Shown here: positions 1 through 8,400 of the stretch, in pieces | Layout of the letters: each line of letters begins with the position of its first letter | Position numbering within the stretch: the first letter of the stretch is position 1 | Origin: Syntrophomonadaceae bacterium | GTDB lineage: Bacteria > Bacillota_D > Dethiobacteria > DTU022 > PWGO01 | Assembly: GCA_003554535.1 (NCBI GenBank) | Contig: PWGT01000194.1 | Span: 1 to 19,084, forward strand | DNA length: 19,084 bases | Direction: 5' to 3' | Notes under the pieces: generated by a model | The model's database searches: none | Told to the model about the DNA's origin: nothing | Seen by the model: only the letters and a program-made list of their open reading frames with translations | Position numbers and translations under genes: made by a program

Positions 1-839
1 AGGATTGGGCTTCTTCAGATATGGCCATTGAATCTGCCCGGGAGGCCCTGGAAAAAGCAGAACTTGCCCCTGAAGACCTCGATTTAATTATTTTGGCTAC
101 TGCTACGCCCGACCATCTGGTTCCTTCCACAGCCTGCATAGTGCAATCCCGATTGGGCGCTACAAATGCGGCAGCCTTTGATATAAATGCAGGATGTAGT
201 GGTTTTGTCTACGGCCTGGTTGTGGGAGAACAATTCCTGGAGAACGGTATATACACCAATATACTGGTGATTGGGGTTGATGCCCTAAGCAGAATTACCG
301 ATTGGGAAGACAGGAGTACTTGTGTTTTGTTTGGGGATGGAGCAGGTTCTGTTATTTTGCAGCCTCATGAGAATTCAAAAGGGTTTATGGCTGTAAATTT
401 ACTATCCAATGGTGATGGAGCTGAGCATCTGATGGTACCGGCAGGTGGGTCAAGAATGCCGGCCAATGATAACACCGTGAAGAATAAGAAACATTTTGTC
501 CATATGAATGGAAATGAGGTCTTTAAATTTGCAGTGAATGTGGTGGAAGAAGTAACTTTTTCACTTTTAAATCAGGCCGGGTTAAAAGCTGAAGATTTGA
601 CATATTTATTTTTACATCAGGCAAATTTGCGTATCATTGAAGCAGCTAGGAAAAAACTTGGAGTGGAGAAAGAAAGGCTTCCTGTTAATATTGAGCGTTT
701 TGGGAACATGTCGGCGGCATCTATTCCTGTTTCCTTGCACGAAGTAGTAAATTCGGGTAACTTGAACAGAGGTGATTTGATAGCGATGGTTGCTTTTGGT
801 GCAGGGTTGACATGTGGTGGAGTACTTTTAGAATGGTAA
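1..839 (+). CDS. fabH: 3-oxoacyl-ACP synthase III (KAS III), 5'-truncated by the window edge
   Basis: FabH condenses acetyl-CoA (or a branched acyl-CoA) with malonyl-ACP to start each fatty acid chain in the cytoplasm. The frame is open from base 3, the first whole codon. Residues before the first internal ATG (position 21) read DWASSD, which fits the family, so that ATG is not the start and roughly 45-50 N-terminal residues are missing. The full catalytic triad is visible: Cys in GCSGF (codon 195-197), His in LFLHQAN (615-617) and Asn in GNMSAAS (705-707; GNTSAAS is commoner). The C-terminus AFGAGLTCGGVLLEW is typical. It heads the visible part of a fab cluster, and fabD starts 91 bases downstream. 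The family assignment is secure; only the true start is unknown. Confidence 0.96.
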   Translation, partial: DWASSDMAIESAREALEKAELAPEDLDLIILATATPDHLVPSTACIVQSRLGATNAAAFDINAGCSGFVYGLVVGEQFLENGIYTNILVIGVDALSRITDWEDRSTCVLFGDGAGSVILQPHENSKGFMAVNLLSNGDGAEHLMVPAGGSRMPANDNTVKNKKHFVHMNGNEVFKFAVNVVEEVTFSLLNQAGLKAEDLTYLFLHQANLRIIEAARKKLGVEKERLPVNIERFGNMSAASIPVSLHEVVNSGNLNRGDLIAMVAFGAGLTCGGVLLEW

Positions 840-930
840 AATAAAATATTTTCGATCAGGAATATTTATTGCATGTTAAGGGTAATAATCAGCTGTAGGT
901 ATTATAATATTTGCCTTGGAGGCATTATAA

Positions 931-1878
931 ATGAAAAAAACAGCTTTTTTGTTTCCAGGTCAAGGGGCACAGTTCCCAGGCATGGGAAAAGATTTTTATG
1001 ACAATTTTGAAGCTGCCCGAGAAGTTTTCCATCGGGGCAACAAAGCAATGGATTTCGATATTCTGAGCATTATATTCGAAGGTAGTGAGGAGGACCTGGT
1101 TCAAACAGAAGTAACTCAGCCAGCGGTATTATTAACCAGCCTGGCTATTTACGAGGTGCTCAAAGAAAATGACATCCGACCGCAAGTGGTGGCAGGTTTG
1201 AGCTTAGGAGAATACAGTGCGTTGGTAGCTGCCGGTGCATTAAGCCTTGAAGAAGCTTTGCCTCTGGTTCAAAAGAGAGGTTTGTTTATGCAAGAAGCTG
1301 TTCCTGCTGGAAAGGGAACCATGGCTGCCATTATAGGTCTGGAACGTGATAGAGTAGAAGAGGTTTGTGAGGAAGCTGCTTTTAAAGGGGTAGTTCAACC
1401 GGCAAATTATAATTGTCCCGGGCAGATTGTTATTTCCGGTGAGGTAAACGCAGTAAATGAAGCCATGGAAAAAGCCCGGGAAAAAGGTGCTGGCAAAATT
1501 ATTGAATTAAAGGTTAGTGCCCCATTTCACTGCAGCCTCATGGAACCTGCTGCAGAAAAACTTTTTCCCGAGTTGAAAAAAGTGCAGTTAAATAAAGCAC
1601 AATTGCCGGTAGTATCCAATGTTTCTGCCGAAAATACTACAGAGCCGGAAGCTATTAGAAAAGCTCTTATTCAACAGGTTAGTAATGCGGTTAAATGGGA
1701 GGATTCTATAAATAATATGATTAATAGTGGAGTGGAAAATTTTTTGGAAGTAGGGCCGGGGAAGGTGTTGACTGGATTTATGAAAAAAATATCGCGGAAT
1801 GTAAAGACTTTCCCTGTGGAAACTTTTGATGCTTATCGTAAAGTAGAAGAAAGTTTGCTTAATGATGGGGGGGGATAA
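931..1878 (+). CDS. fabD: Malonyl-CoA:ACP transacylase (315 aa)
   Basis: FabD moves the malonyl group from CoA to acyl carrier protein and so supplies the extender for FabH and FabF. The protein has the N-terminal FPGQGAQ loop (about residues 8-14), the nucleophile elbow GLSLGEY with Ser91, and the catalytic His201 in SAPFHCSLM. Length is typical (about 310). The ATG is preceded by TTGGAGG (916-922) at a good distance. The last codons run through eight consecutive G (1867-1874), which also sit where the fabG ribosome site must be; only three bases separate the stop from fabG, so the two genes are probably translationally coupled. In many Clostridia fabK lies directly before fabD, but here it is absent. 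Confidence 0.97.
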   Translation: MKKTAFLFPGQGAQFPGMGKDFYDNFEAAREVFHRGNKAMDFDILSIIFEGSEEDLVQTEVTQPAVLLTSLAIYEVLKENDIRPQVVAGLSLGEYSALVAAGALSLEEALPLVQKRGLFMQEAVPAGKGTMAAIIGLERDRVEEVCEEAAFKGVVQPANYNCPGQIVISGEVNAVNEAMEKAREKGAGKIIELKVSAPFHCSLMEPAAEKLFPELKKVQLNKAQLPVVSNVSAENTTEPEAIRKALIQQVSNAVKWEDSINNMINSGVENFLEVGPGKVLTGFMKKISRNVKTFPVETFDAYRKVEESLLNDGGG

Positions 1879-1881
1879 TTT

Positions 1882-2625
1882 ATGTATGATTTGAGTGGCA
1901 AAGTTGCTTTGATTACAGGAGCATCAAGAGGAATCGGCAGGGAGATCTCGCTGACTTTTGCTCGTGCCGGCGCTGCTGTAGCCATTAATTATCAGAGAAA
2001 CGGGGAAGCAGCCCGGGAAGTTCTGGACAAGGTTAAAGCTGAGGGTGGTAAGGGTATGATGATTCAGGGAGATGTTGCTCAAAAAGATGATTGCAATAAA
2101 ATGGTCAAGGAAACCGTTGATAATTTGGGAAGAATTGATATACTAATTAATAATGCGGGTATTACCAGGGATAATATTTTGGCTCGGATGAAACCTGAAG
2201 AATGGGAAGAGGTGATTCAGACCAACCTGAACGGGGTTTTTAACTGTTGTCAGGCAGTGATCCGGCCATTTTTAAAGCAAAAAAGCGGACGCATTGTGAA
2301 CATGGCTTCAATAGCTGGTATTTACGGCAATAGCGGTCAGGCAAATTATGCATCTTCAAAGGCAGGGGTTATTGCATTTACCAAGACTTTGTCCAAAGAG
2401 CTAGGCTCAAGAGGAATAACGGTTAACGCTGTTGCCCCAGGGCTGATTGAAACTGAAATGACTTCTGAGCTGGGGGAGGCAACCCTAGAAGATAACATAA
2501 ACAAGATTCCTCTTGGGCGCTTGGGAAAGCCAGAGGAAGTGGCGGCTGCTGTATTGTTTCTGGTAGCTGCCGGCGAATATATTACAGGCCAGGTACTCGC
2601 CGTTGATGGCGGACTTACCTTATAA
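1882..2625 (+). CDS. fabG: 3-oxoacyl-ACP reductase (247 aa)
   Basis: FabG is the NADPH-dependent short-chain dehydrogenase that reduces 3-ketoacyl-ACP to 3-hydroxyacyl-ACP. Visible motifs are the nucleotide-binding TGASRGIG (residues 12-19), the NNAG structural motif (90-93), and the catalytic Ser143, Tyr156 and Lys160 (NYASSK). The C-terminus EYITGQVLAVDGGLTL is the classic FabG ending. The start follows the G-rich end of fabD by three bases, and acpP begins 27 bases after the stop. SDR proteins are numerous, but position between fabD and acpP and the full motif set make FabG the clear call. Confidence 0.97.
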   Translation: MYDLSGKVALITGASRGIGREISLTFARAGAAVAINYQRNGEAAREVLDKVKAEGGKGMMIQGDVAQKDDCNKMVKETVDNLGRIDILINNAGITRDNILARMKPEEWEEVIQTNLNGVFNCCQAVIRPFLKQKSGRIVNMASIAGIYGNSGQANYASSKAGVIAFTKTLSKELGSRGITVNAVAPGLIETEMTSELGEATLEDNINKIPLGRLGKPEEVAAAVLFLVAAGEYITGQVLAVDGGLTL

Positions 2626-2652
2626 ACAATGCTGGAGAAAGGGGGTGAGCTG

Positions 2653-2880
2653 ATGGACGTTCTGGAAAAAGTAAAAGAGATAATATCTGAGCAGTTGGAA
2701 ATTAGCCTCGAAAATATTGATTCTGGTTCCACTTTTGAAGAAATGGATGCCGATTCTCTTGATCTGGTGGAATTAGTTATGGCCTTGGAAGAAGAATTCG
2801 GCATAGAGATCAGTGATGAAGAAATTGAAAATATCAAGTCTGTGGGTGACGTTGTGGAGCATATTCAATCTCGAACATAG
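2653..2880 (+). CDS. acpP: Acyl carrier protein (75 aa)
   Basis: ACP carries growing acyl chains on a 4'-phosphopantetheine arm. The attachment serine is Ser35 in DADSLDLVEL; the usual LGADSLD is here MDADSLD. The protein is small and acidic, with the helix-II signature DLVELVMALEEEFGIEISDEE. I chose the ATG at 2653 because it gives the usual ACP length and an N-terminus MDVLEKVKEI like other ACPs, and because AAAGGGGGTGAG (2637-2648) lies just before it. An in-frame ATG at 2629 would add eight residues but lacks a ribosome site. The gene sits between fabG and fabF as expected, with a 98-base gap before fabF. Confidence 0.97.
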   Translation: MDVLEKVKEIISEQLEISLENIDSGSTFEEMDADSLDLVELVMALEEEFGIEISDEEIENIKSVGDVVEHIQSRT

Positions 2881-2911
2881 CTCTTAATATATACATAAGT
2901 GCATTTAAAAA

Positions 2912-2960
2912 CCATACCGGTTTAAATTTTCATTTTAATGATTACGTATTTACGGTATGG
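2912..2960 (+). repeat. Inverted repeat in the acpP-fabF gap
   Basis: A perfect 8-base inverted repeat, CCATACCG (2912-2919) and CGGTATGG (2953-2960), flanks 33 AT-rich bases. The right arm ends six bases before the fabF ribosome site (GCGAGG, 2965-2970). It could form an intercistronic hairpin in the mRNA or be a widely spaced protein site. No T-run follows, so it is not an intrinsic terminator. Its role is unknown. Confidence 0.45.
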
Positions 2961-2978
2961 ATCGGCGAGGTGTAATAG

Positions 2979-4223
2979 TTGGAAAGAAGAGTAGTCATTA
3001 CCGGATTGGGAGTAATTTCTCCTATAGGGAATGACGTAAAAACTTTTTGGGAATCTCTCCTTGAAGGGCAAAGCGGAATAAGTACTTTAACCCGCTTTGA
3101 TGCTTCCGCGTTTTCTTCCCAATTGGCTGCGGAAGTTAAGGATTTTGATCCTTCCCACCACATGGAAAAAAAGGAAGCTAAGAAATTGGATCGCTATTCC
3201 TGGTATGCCATAGCAGCTGCAATGGAAGCATGGCGGGATTCCGGGCTTAGCGATAATTGTTATTATGATCGGGATAATATAGGCGTTTCTGTTGGCTCCG
3301 GAATCGGTGGAATTGAGACTTTGGAGGATCAGATCAGAGTTTTGATGGAGAAGGGTCCTCGCCGCATAAGCCCCTTTATGGTGCCCATGTTAATTGCTAA
3401 TATGGCTGCTGGTTATATTTCTATTATGCTGGATGTGAAAGGGCCGAATACGACACCGGTAACTGCTTGTGCTACTTCTACTCATTCTATAGGTGACTCT
3501 TATCGAATTGTTCAAAGAGGAGATGCGGATTGTATGCTGGCTGGAGGAGCTGAAGCTGCTATTTCCCCCGTTGCCTATGGAGGATTTTGTTCCGCGCGGG
3601 CTATGTCTACACGTAATGATGAACCCTTAAAGGCTTCCAGGCCGTTTGATGCTCAAAGGGACGGTTTCATCATAGGAGAAGGTGCGGGCATAGTTGTGCT
3701 GGAAACACTTGAATCGGCGTTGGAAAGAGGGGCTAAAATTTATGGCGAAGTTATGGGGTATGGGATGTCTGGCGACGCATATCATATTACAGCTCCTGAT
3801 CCTAATGGACGAGGAGCTTACTTGTGTATGAGCAGGGCTCTCAATGATGGGGGAATTAATCCCACAGAAATAGATTATATTAATGCCCACGGAACATCTA
3901 CCCCGCACAACGATAAAATAGAAACAATGGCTATTAAAGAATTACTGGGAGAGCATGCTTACAAAATTGCAGTAAGTTCAAACAAGTCCATGATTGGACA
4001 TCTACTTGGGGCAGCCGGGGGAGTGGAACTCGTCTCGACAATGCTTACCTTGAAAAATCAGGTTATTCCTCCCACAGTAAATTATGAAGAAGAAGATCCT
4101 GAATGTGATCTGGATTATGTGGGAAATGAAGCTAGATCTGCCAAGGTCGATGTGGCCATTTCCAATTCTTTTGGGTTTGGAGGCACCAATTCATGCCTGG
4201 CTGTTAAGCGATGGGAAGAGTAG
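2979..4223 (+). CDS. fabF: 3-oxoacyl-ACP synthase II (KAS II, 414 aa)
   Basis: FabF elongates acyl-ACP by decarboxylative condensation with malonyl-ACP. The Cys-His-His triad is intact: Cys164 in TACATSTHS, His304 in NAHGTSTPHND and His341 in KSMIGHLLGAAGG. The C-terminal SNSFGFGGTNSCL is also typical. The start is TTG: it gives the canonical N-terminus MERRVVITGLG and is preceded by GCGAGGTG, while no nearby in-frame ATG fits. The length matches the family. rnc follows after six bases, which suggests one transcript continuing from the fab genes into rnc. Confidence 0.97.
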   Translation: MERRVVITGLGVISPIGNDVKTFWESLLEGQSGISTLTRFDASAFSSQLAAEVKDFDPSHHMEKKEAKKLDRYSWYAIAAAMEAWRDSGLSDNCYYDRDNIGVSVGSGIGGIETLEDQIRVLMEKGPRRISPFMVPMLIANMAAGYISIMLDVKGPNTTPVTACATSTHSIGDSYRIVQRGDADCMLAGGAEAAISPVAYGGFCSARAMSTRNDEPLKASRPFDAQRDGFIIGEGAGIVVLETLESALERGAKIYGEVMGYGMSGDAYHITAPDPNGRGAYLCMSRALNDGGINPTEIDYINAHGTSTPHNDKIETMAIKELLGEHAYKIAVSSNKSMIGHLLGAAGGVELVSTMLTLKNQVIPPTVNYEEEDPECDLDYVGNEARSAKVDVAISNSFGFGGTNSCLAVKRWEE

Positions 4224-4229
4224 AGTTTA

Positions 4230-4931
4230 ATGGGGGATTTAAATAAGTTGCAGAATTCGGAAATCCTATTAAAAAATTTGGGATGGAGATATCAAAATCT
4301 AGGTTTATACGAACAAGCTTTAACTCATTCTTCCTATGCTCATGAGAATGGGAACAAGTATGCTCATAATGAAAGGCTGGAGTTTTTAGGGGATGCTGTC
4401 CTGGAGCTAATAATTAGTGATTTTCTTTATCGAGAATATGCTCAGTTGCCGGAAGGTAAATTGACTAAACTGCGATCTGAAATTGTTTGTGAAGCTTCTC
4501 TAGTGCAGGTAGCTTTCAGGTTGAATATAGGTGATTATATGTATTTGGGTAAAGGAGAAGCTTTTCATGGCGGCGCTAGCAGACCTTCTCTGCTGGCAGA
4601 TGCAGTAGAAGCTTTAATTGGAGCAAATTATCTTGATAATGGATTTGAAAGCTGTTATCAGTATGTGATGAATCTGTTTAAACCGTTACTGCATGTTTTG
4701 GAAGTTGGTGGAATTCAAAGGGATTACAAAACATTACTGCAGGAGTTTTCCCAGGCTCGTTACGGGGAAACTCCTGCTTATCAAATTATAGACGATAGTG
4801 GCCCTGATCACGATAAGAATTTTGTAGCTAGGGTTACGATTGGGGATAAGTTTATAGAAACCGGAGAAGGAAAAAGTAAAAAAGAAGCTGAGCAAGCTGC
4901 GGCAAAAAAGGCTTGGAATAATATATTATAA
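4230..4931 (+). CDS. rnc: Ribonuclease III (233 aa)
   Basis: RNase III is a Mg-dependent endonuclease that cuts double-stranded RNA during rRNA and mRNA maturation. The N-terminal domain holds the signature NERLEFLGDAVLEL (residues 47-60) with Glu51 and Asp55, and the second acidic pair Asp124 and Glu127 in LLADAVEALIGA. A double-stranded RNA-binding domain fills about residues 163-232 (YKTLLQEF to KKEAEQAAAKKAW). The ATG lies six bases after the fabF stop with only a weak purine stretch (GGGAAGAG) before it, so translation may be coupled to fabF. The order acpP-fabF-rnc then smc is conserved in Firmicutes, except that spoVS intervenes here. Confidence 0.97.
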   Translation: MGDLNKLQNSEILLKNLGWRYQNLGLYEQALTHSSYAHENGNKYAHNERLEFLGDAVLELIISDFLYREYAQLPEGKLTKLRSEIVCEASLVQVAFRLNIGDYMYLGKGEAFHGGASRPSLLADAVEALIGANYLDNGFESCYQYVMNLFKPLLHVLEVGGIQRDYKTLLQEFSQARYGETPAYQIIDDSGPDHDKNFVARVTIGDKFIETGEGKSKKEAEQAAAKKAWNNIL

Positions 4932-4967
4932 AAATTACCAGTCAAACTCATTTTCTTTAGCGCAATT

Positions 4968-5002
4968 TTCCCCTTGAAGTAGAAGGAATTGGGAATTTTT
5001 TT
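4968..5002 (+). terminator. Possible weak intrinsic terminator after rnc
   Basis: TTCC-CCTT (4968-4975) can pair with AAGG (4983-4986) and, past a five-base bulge, GGAA (4992-4995), followed by seven T (4996-5002). The bulge makes the stem weak, so this is a tentative call. It would end the fab-rnc transcript before spoVS. Confidence 0.35.
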
Positions 5003-5017
5003 AAGAAATATTATATA
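4989..5017 (+). promoter_or_regulatory. Candidate spoVS promoter
   Basis: TTGGGA (4989-4994) and TATATA (5012-5017) are spaced by 17 bases and could be a moderate sigma-A promoter. Overlapping it, GAAGGAATT (4982-4990) fits the sigma-H -35 pattern as I recall it (RNAGGAWWW). The -10-like AGTGAATAA (5017-5025) is 26 bases away, too far for that factor, and a nearer match (5002-5010) is imperfect. The evidence is suggestive only. Confidence 0.3.
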
Positions 5018-5058
5018 GTGAATAAGATAAAAATGACAGTATATAAAAGGAGTTGGAA

Positions 5059-5319
5059 ATGGAAATAATTAAGGTGTCTTCAAATTCACAACCCAAATCG
5101 TTAGCAGGGGCAATTTCTTACGCCCTTCAGGAGGAAGAAAGGGTAACGTTGCAGGCTATTGGAGCTGGGGCAGTTAATCAGGCTATTAAAGGTATTGCTA
5201 TTGCCCGTGGTTATATGGCTCCAAATGGAATCAGCCTTGTTACATATCCTGAATTTACAGAAATAGAAGTAGACTCACAGCCCAAAACGGCGATCAGGTT
5301 TACAGTGGAGCCACGTTAA
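5059..5319 (+). CDS. spoVS: Stage V sporulation protein S family (SpoVS, Alba-like), 86 aa
   Basis: SpoVS proteins are small, conserved, Alba-like-fold proteins required for normal sporulation progress and septation in Bacillus; their molecular action is not settled. The sequence matches the family end to end: MEIIKVSSNSQPKSLAGAI at the N-terminus, the core QAIGAGAVNQAIKGIAIARGY, and the terminal AIRFTVEPR. Length (86 aa) is the family norm. The ATG at 5059 is chosen because AAAGGAG ends six bases before it; the in-frame TTG at 5053 directly abuts that site. It stands alone between rnc and smc with 106-127-base gaps on both sides, so it is probably its own unit. Its presence implies a spore-forming lineage, although SpoVS homologues also occur in some non-sporulating bacteria. 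Confidence 0.95.
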   Translation: MEIIKVSSNSQPKSLAGAISYALQEEERVTLQAIGAGAVNQAIKGIAIARGYMAPNGISLVTYPEFTEIEVDSQPKTAIRFTVEPR

Positions 5320-5378
5320 AAATCTACTTAAGCTGAAAACATTTATCGCCTTGAATCCTGTGTTGTGTATTGCGAACT

Positions 5379-5411
5379 AACCTGGAGAGTATGCAGGTTT
5401 TATTTATTTAG
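5379..5411 (+). terminator. Possible weak terminator between spoVS and smc
   Basis: AACCTG (5379-5384) and CAGGTT (5394-5399) form a 6-bp stem with a nine-base loop, followed by the T-rich stretch TTTTATTTATTT. The stem is short, so the call is tentative. No convincing smc promoter was seen after it. Confidence 0.4.
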
Positions 5412-5425
5412 GGGGAGTTTTAAAA

Positions 5426-8400
5426 TTGCTTTTACGAAAGATGACTATTTATGGGTTTAAATCATTTGCGGAAAAAACAACCTTTGATTTTTCCCAAAAG
5501 ATGACAGCTATTATTGGGCCAAATGGTTGTGGTAAAAGCAATGTTATTGATGCTGTAAGATGGGTTCTGGGAGAGCAAAGCGTTAAAACCCTTCGCGGAG
5601 GTAAAATGGAAGATGTAATATTTTCGGGTTGTGAAAAGCGCAAACCTCTAAACTTTGCAGAAGTGAGCCTCTTTTTTGATGATGTGCAACAAAACCTAAA
5701 TTTTGATTATAAAGAAATTCAGGTTACCCGTCGTCTTTACCGTTCCGGGGAGAGTGAGTATTATATCAATAAATCTTCATGCCGCCTGAAGGATATACAC
5801 GAGCTTTTTATGGATACCGGAGTTGGAAAGGAAGTATATTCAATAGTAGGTCAAAACAGAGTTGAAGAGATTGTTTCGGCTAAGCCGGAAGAAAGACGTG
5901 AACTTTTGGAAGAAGCTGCAGGTGTATTAAAATACAAGACGAGAAAAAAAGAAGCCTGGCGCAGATTGGAAGAGATGAGGGCTAACGCCCAGCGGGTGGG
6001 AGATCTTATTTATGAACTGGAAAATCAGCTAGGACCTGTGGAAAAACAAGCTGAAGTTGCCCGGCAATATCAAAGTTTAAAAAAAGAACTCCGGGAAAAA
6101 GAAAAGCTAATTTTAAGTCACCGCCTTCACTTGCAAAAAGATTCTTTGGATCAAATATATAGTAAATTATCTGAAGTTGACCGTGAAAAATTAGAGACTT
6201 CGGCTCAAATAACCCAAACTGATAACACTCTTGAAGAGCTCAAAAATGAGGAACAAGATTTAAGTGAGCAAAAAAAGAATCTGGAGAAAAAACTCAATAG
6301 TTTTGAGTATGAAAAAGAACAACGTGAGTCTAAAATTAACTTGCTTACGGAGAAGATAAATAACATAAAAAGACAGCAGGAAGACAGAAGTCAAAAAATT
6401 AGGGATTTAAAGTCTCGCAAAGAGGTGTTAAAAGATGAACTACATAATTGCCAGCAGAAAATTTCAGAAAGCGAAGATAAGCTAACCGAAACCGGGCAAG
6501 AAATAAGCCGTTTAAAAGATAAGAAGGAAAATATCCAAAATGAAGATTCACTGGTTAACCTGGAAAATATGCAAGAAGAACTCACCGCCGCTATCTCACA
6601 TCAAGAAGTATTAGCGTCTAATCTGCAAGAAATAGAAAAACAAGCCCAAGAGCTGGAAGAAAAAATTGCCCGGCGAAAAAATGAATCCTGGAAACAAGAA
6701 GACAAATTAGAAGAGTTAGAGAATAGAATAGAAGATTTAAAAAAGCAAAAAGAAGAAAAGCAAAATTCATTGCACAAGTTAGAAGGAGAAAAACGTGATA
6801 ATGGTTCTGCCTTGCAAGAAATAGCACTAAAAAAAGAAGAGATAAACGAAAAATTAAATTCAGTTAAAGAGAAACTATCTTCGGAAAATAACCGCCTGTG
6901 GTTATTGAAAAAGATGGATTATGAAAAGTCTTCAATGGAAAAAGGCGCAGAGTCATTATTAAATAATAAAGAGAATTTATCCGGGCTACTTTCTTCTTTG
7001 TTTACAGTAATAAAGGCATCACCTGAAATTAAACCAGCTCTGGAAGCAGCATTGGGAGAAAAGTTTTTTGGTGTTGTTGCGGCAGATGAAAATAGTGCTG
7101 CCCGAGCAGTGGAATATCTTCACCAAAATCAGAGTGGATGGGCAAATATTATTCCTATTAGTACTTATAGAGAAAACTTGAAACCAGATCAAAAGGAATT
7201 AAGCAACATAGGCAATTACCCTGGAGTAAGAGGAACAGCATTTGATCTGGTGGAAGTCCATGAATCGTATGAAGATCTGGTGCGTGCATTGCTGGCAAAT
7301 GTTGTTGTGGCTGAAGATCTGGAATTTGCTTTAAAAATTGCCCGTAAATTTAATTATTCCATTTATGCTGTTACTTTGAAGGGCGAGGCTGTTTATCCAG
7401 GGGGGATAATTCGAGGCGGAGAAGATGAAGCAACCAGACGTTGGGATGTAGAGGCAGAAATACAACAGTTGGAAGCAAAAGTAGAAGAATTGCAATCTGA
7501 AAAAAAACAGCTAGAAATAGAGCTGGGGAATAAAGCTAAACAGGAGAAGGAGCTTAAGGATAAGGATAAAAATATGCAAAAACAACTTGGCAGAATACAA
7601 GGCGAAATGCGGGAAGTAACTCAAGAAATTTCTTTGCAAGAAAAAGAGAGAGAGCATGCCGAGGAAAACCTGGACAAACTTAATGAATCCATAGAAGACT
7701 TTGTAGCTGAAAAAAAGGAACTTTTGCATATGAAAGACAAACGATCCAAGGAGTTGGTGGAAGCCAAGTCAAATCGCAGCGAGTTGGAAAATAATCTGGA
7801 AAAGCAGAGAGAGAAATATAAACATTTATTGGAAGAAAAAAATGAGTTGTCTAACCTTTTGAGCAGGCAGCAAATTGAGTACAATAAACTTGACCACGAG
7901 ATCACCAATTTGCGAGAAAAGGTGGATAAGGCTAACCGGGAAATGGAAGATATAAATGAAAAAGTGGAAGTTCTCAATAAAGAGTGGGAGAATGCAAATG
8001 AAACCTTGCAGGAGCTTGAAGAAGAAAAAGAAAAGCTCCAGAATAATATTGAAGAGTTAGCTGCAGAAAACAAAGAGGTAAGCATGTCTTATGAGGAAAT
8101 AAAGAAAATATTCACCGAGAAACAGGCTGAAATAACGGAAGTGGAAAAAAACATTCAACGATTGAAAAATAAGTTGAATAGAACGGAAAAGAAAGAACAC
8201 CAGTTAGAACTGGAAAGAACCAGGATGCAAACCGAGGAAGAGCATCACTTGAGTGTATTCAAGGAAAAATTTGGCGAAGATTTTATACCAGAAGAAGCTC
8301 CACCTGATGTTAATGAGGATGAATTGGAAAATATAATCAAGGAGATACAAGAAAAAATTGATTACCTTGGCCCGGTGAGGTTGGGCGCTATAGAAGAAAT

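Noticed and set aside
869..908. TTGCAT and TATAAT before fabD as a promoter
   Set aside because: The spacing is 28 bases, far from 16-19, and no better -35 fits the TATAAT. No FapR-like palindrome was recognised either.
2346..2837. Open frame of 163 codons on the minus strand across fabG and acpP
   Set aside because: Ser/Ile-rich shadow of two secure genes on the other strand; low-complexity composition and no recognisable domain.
7621..8085. Open frame of 154 codons on the minus strand, rich in Ser, Leu and Phe
   Set aside because: It is antisense to the SMC coiled coil; Glu/Lys-rich codons read backward give Phe, Ser and Leu. No start context and no family resemblance.
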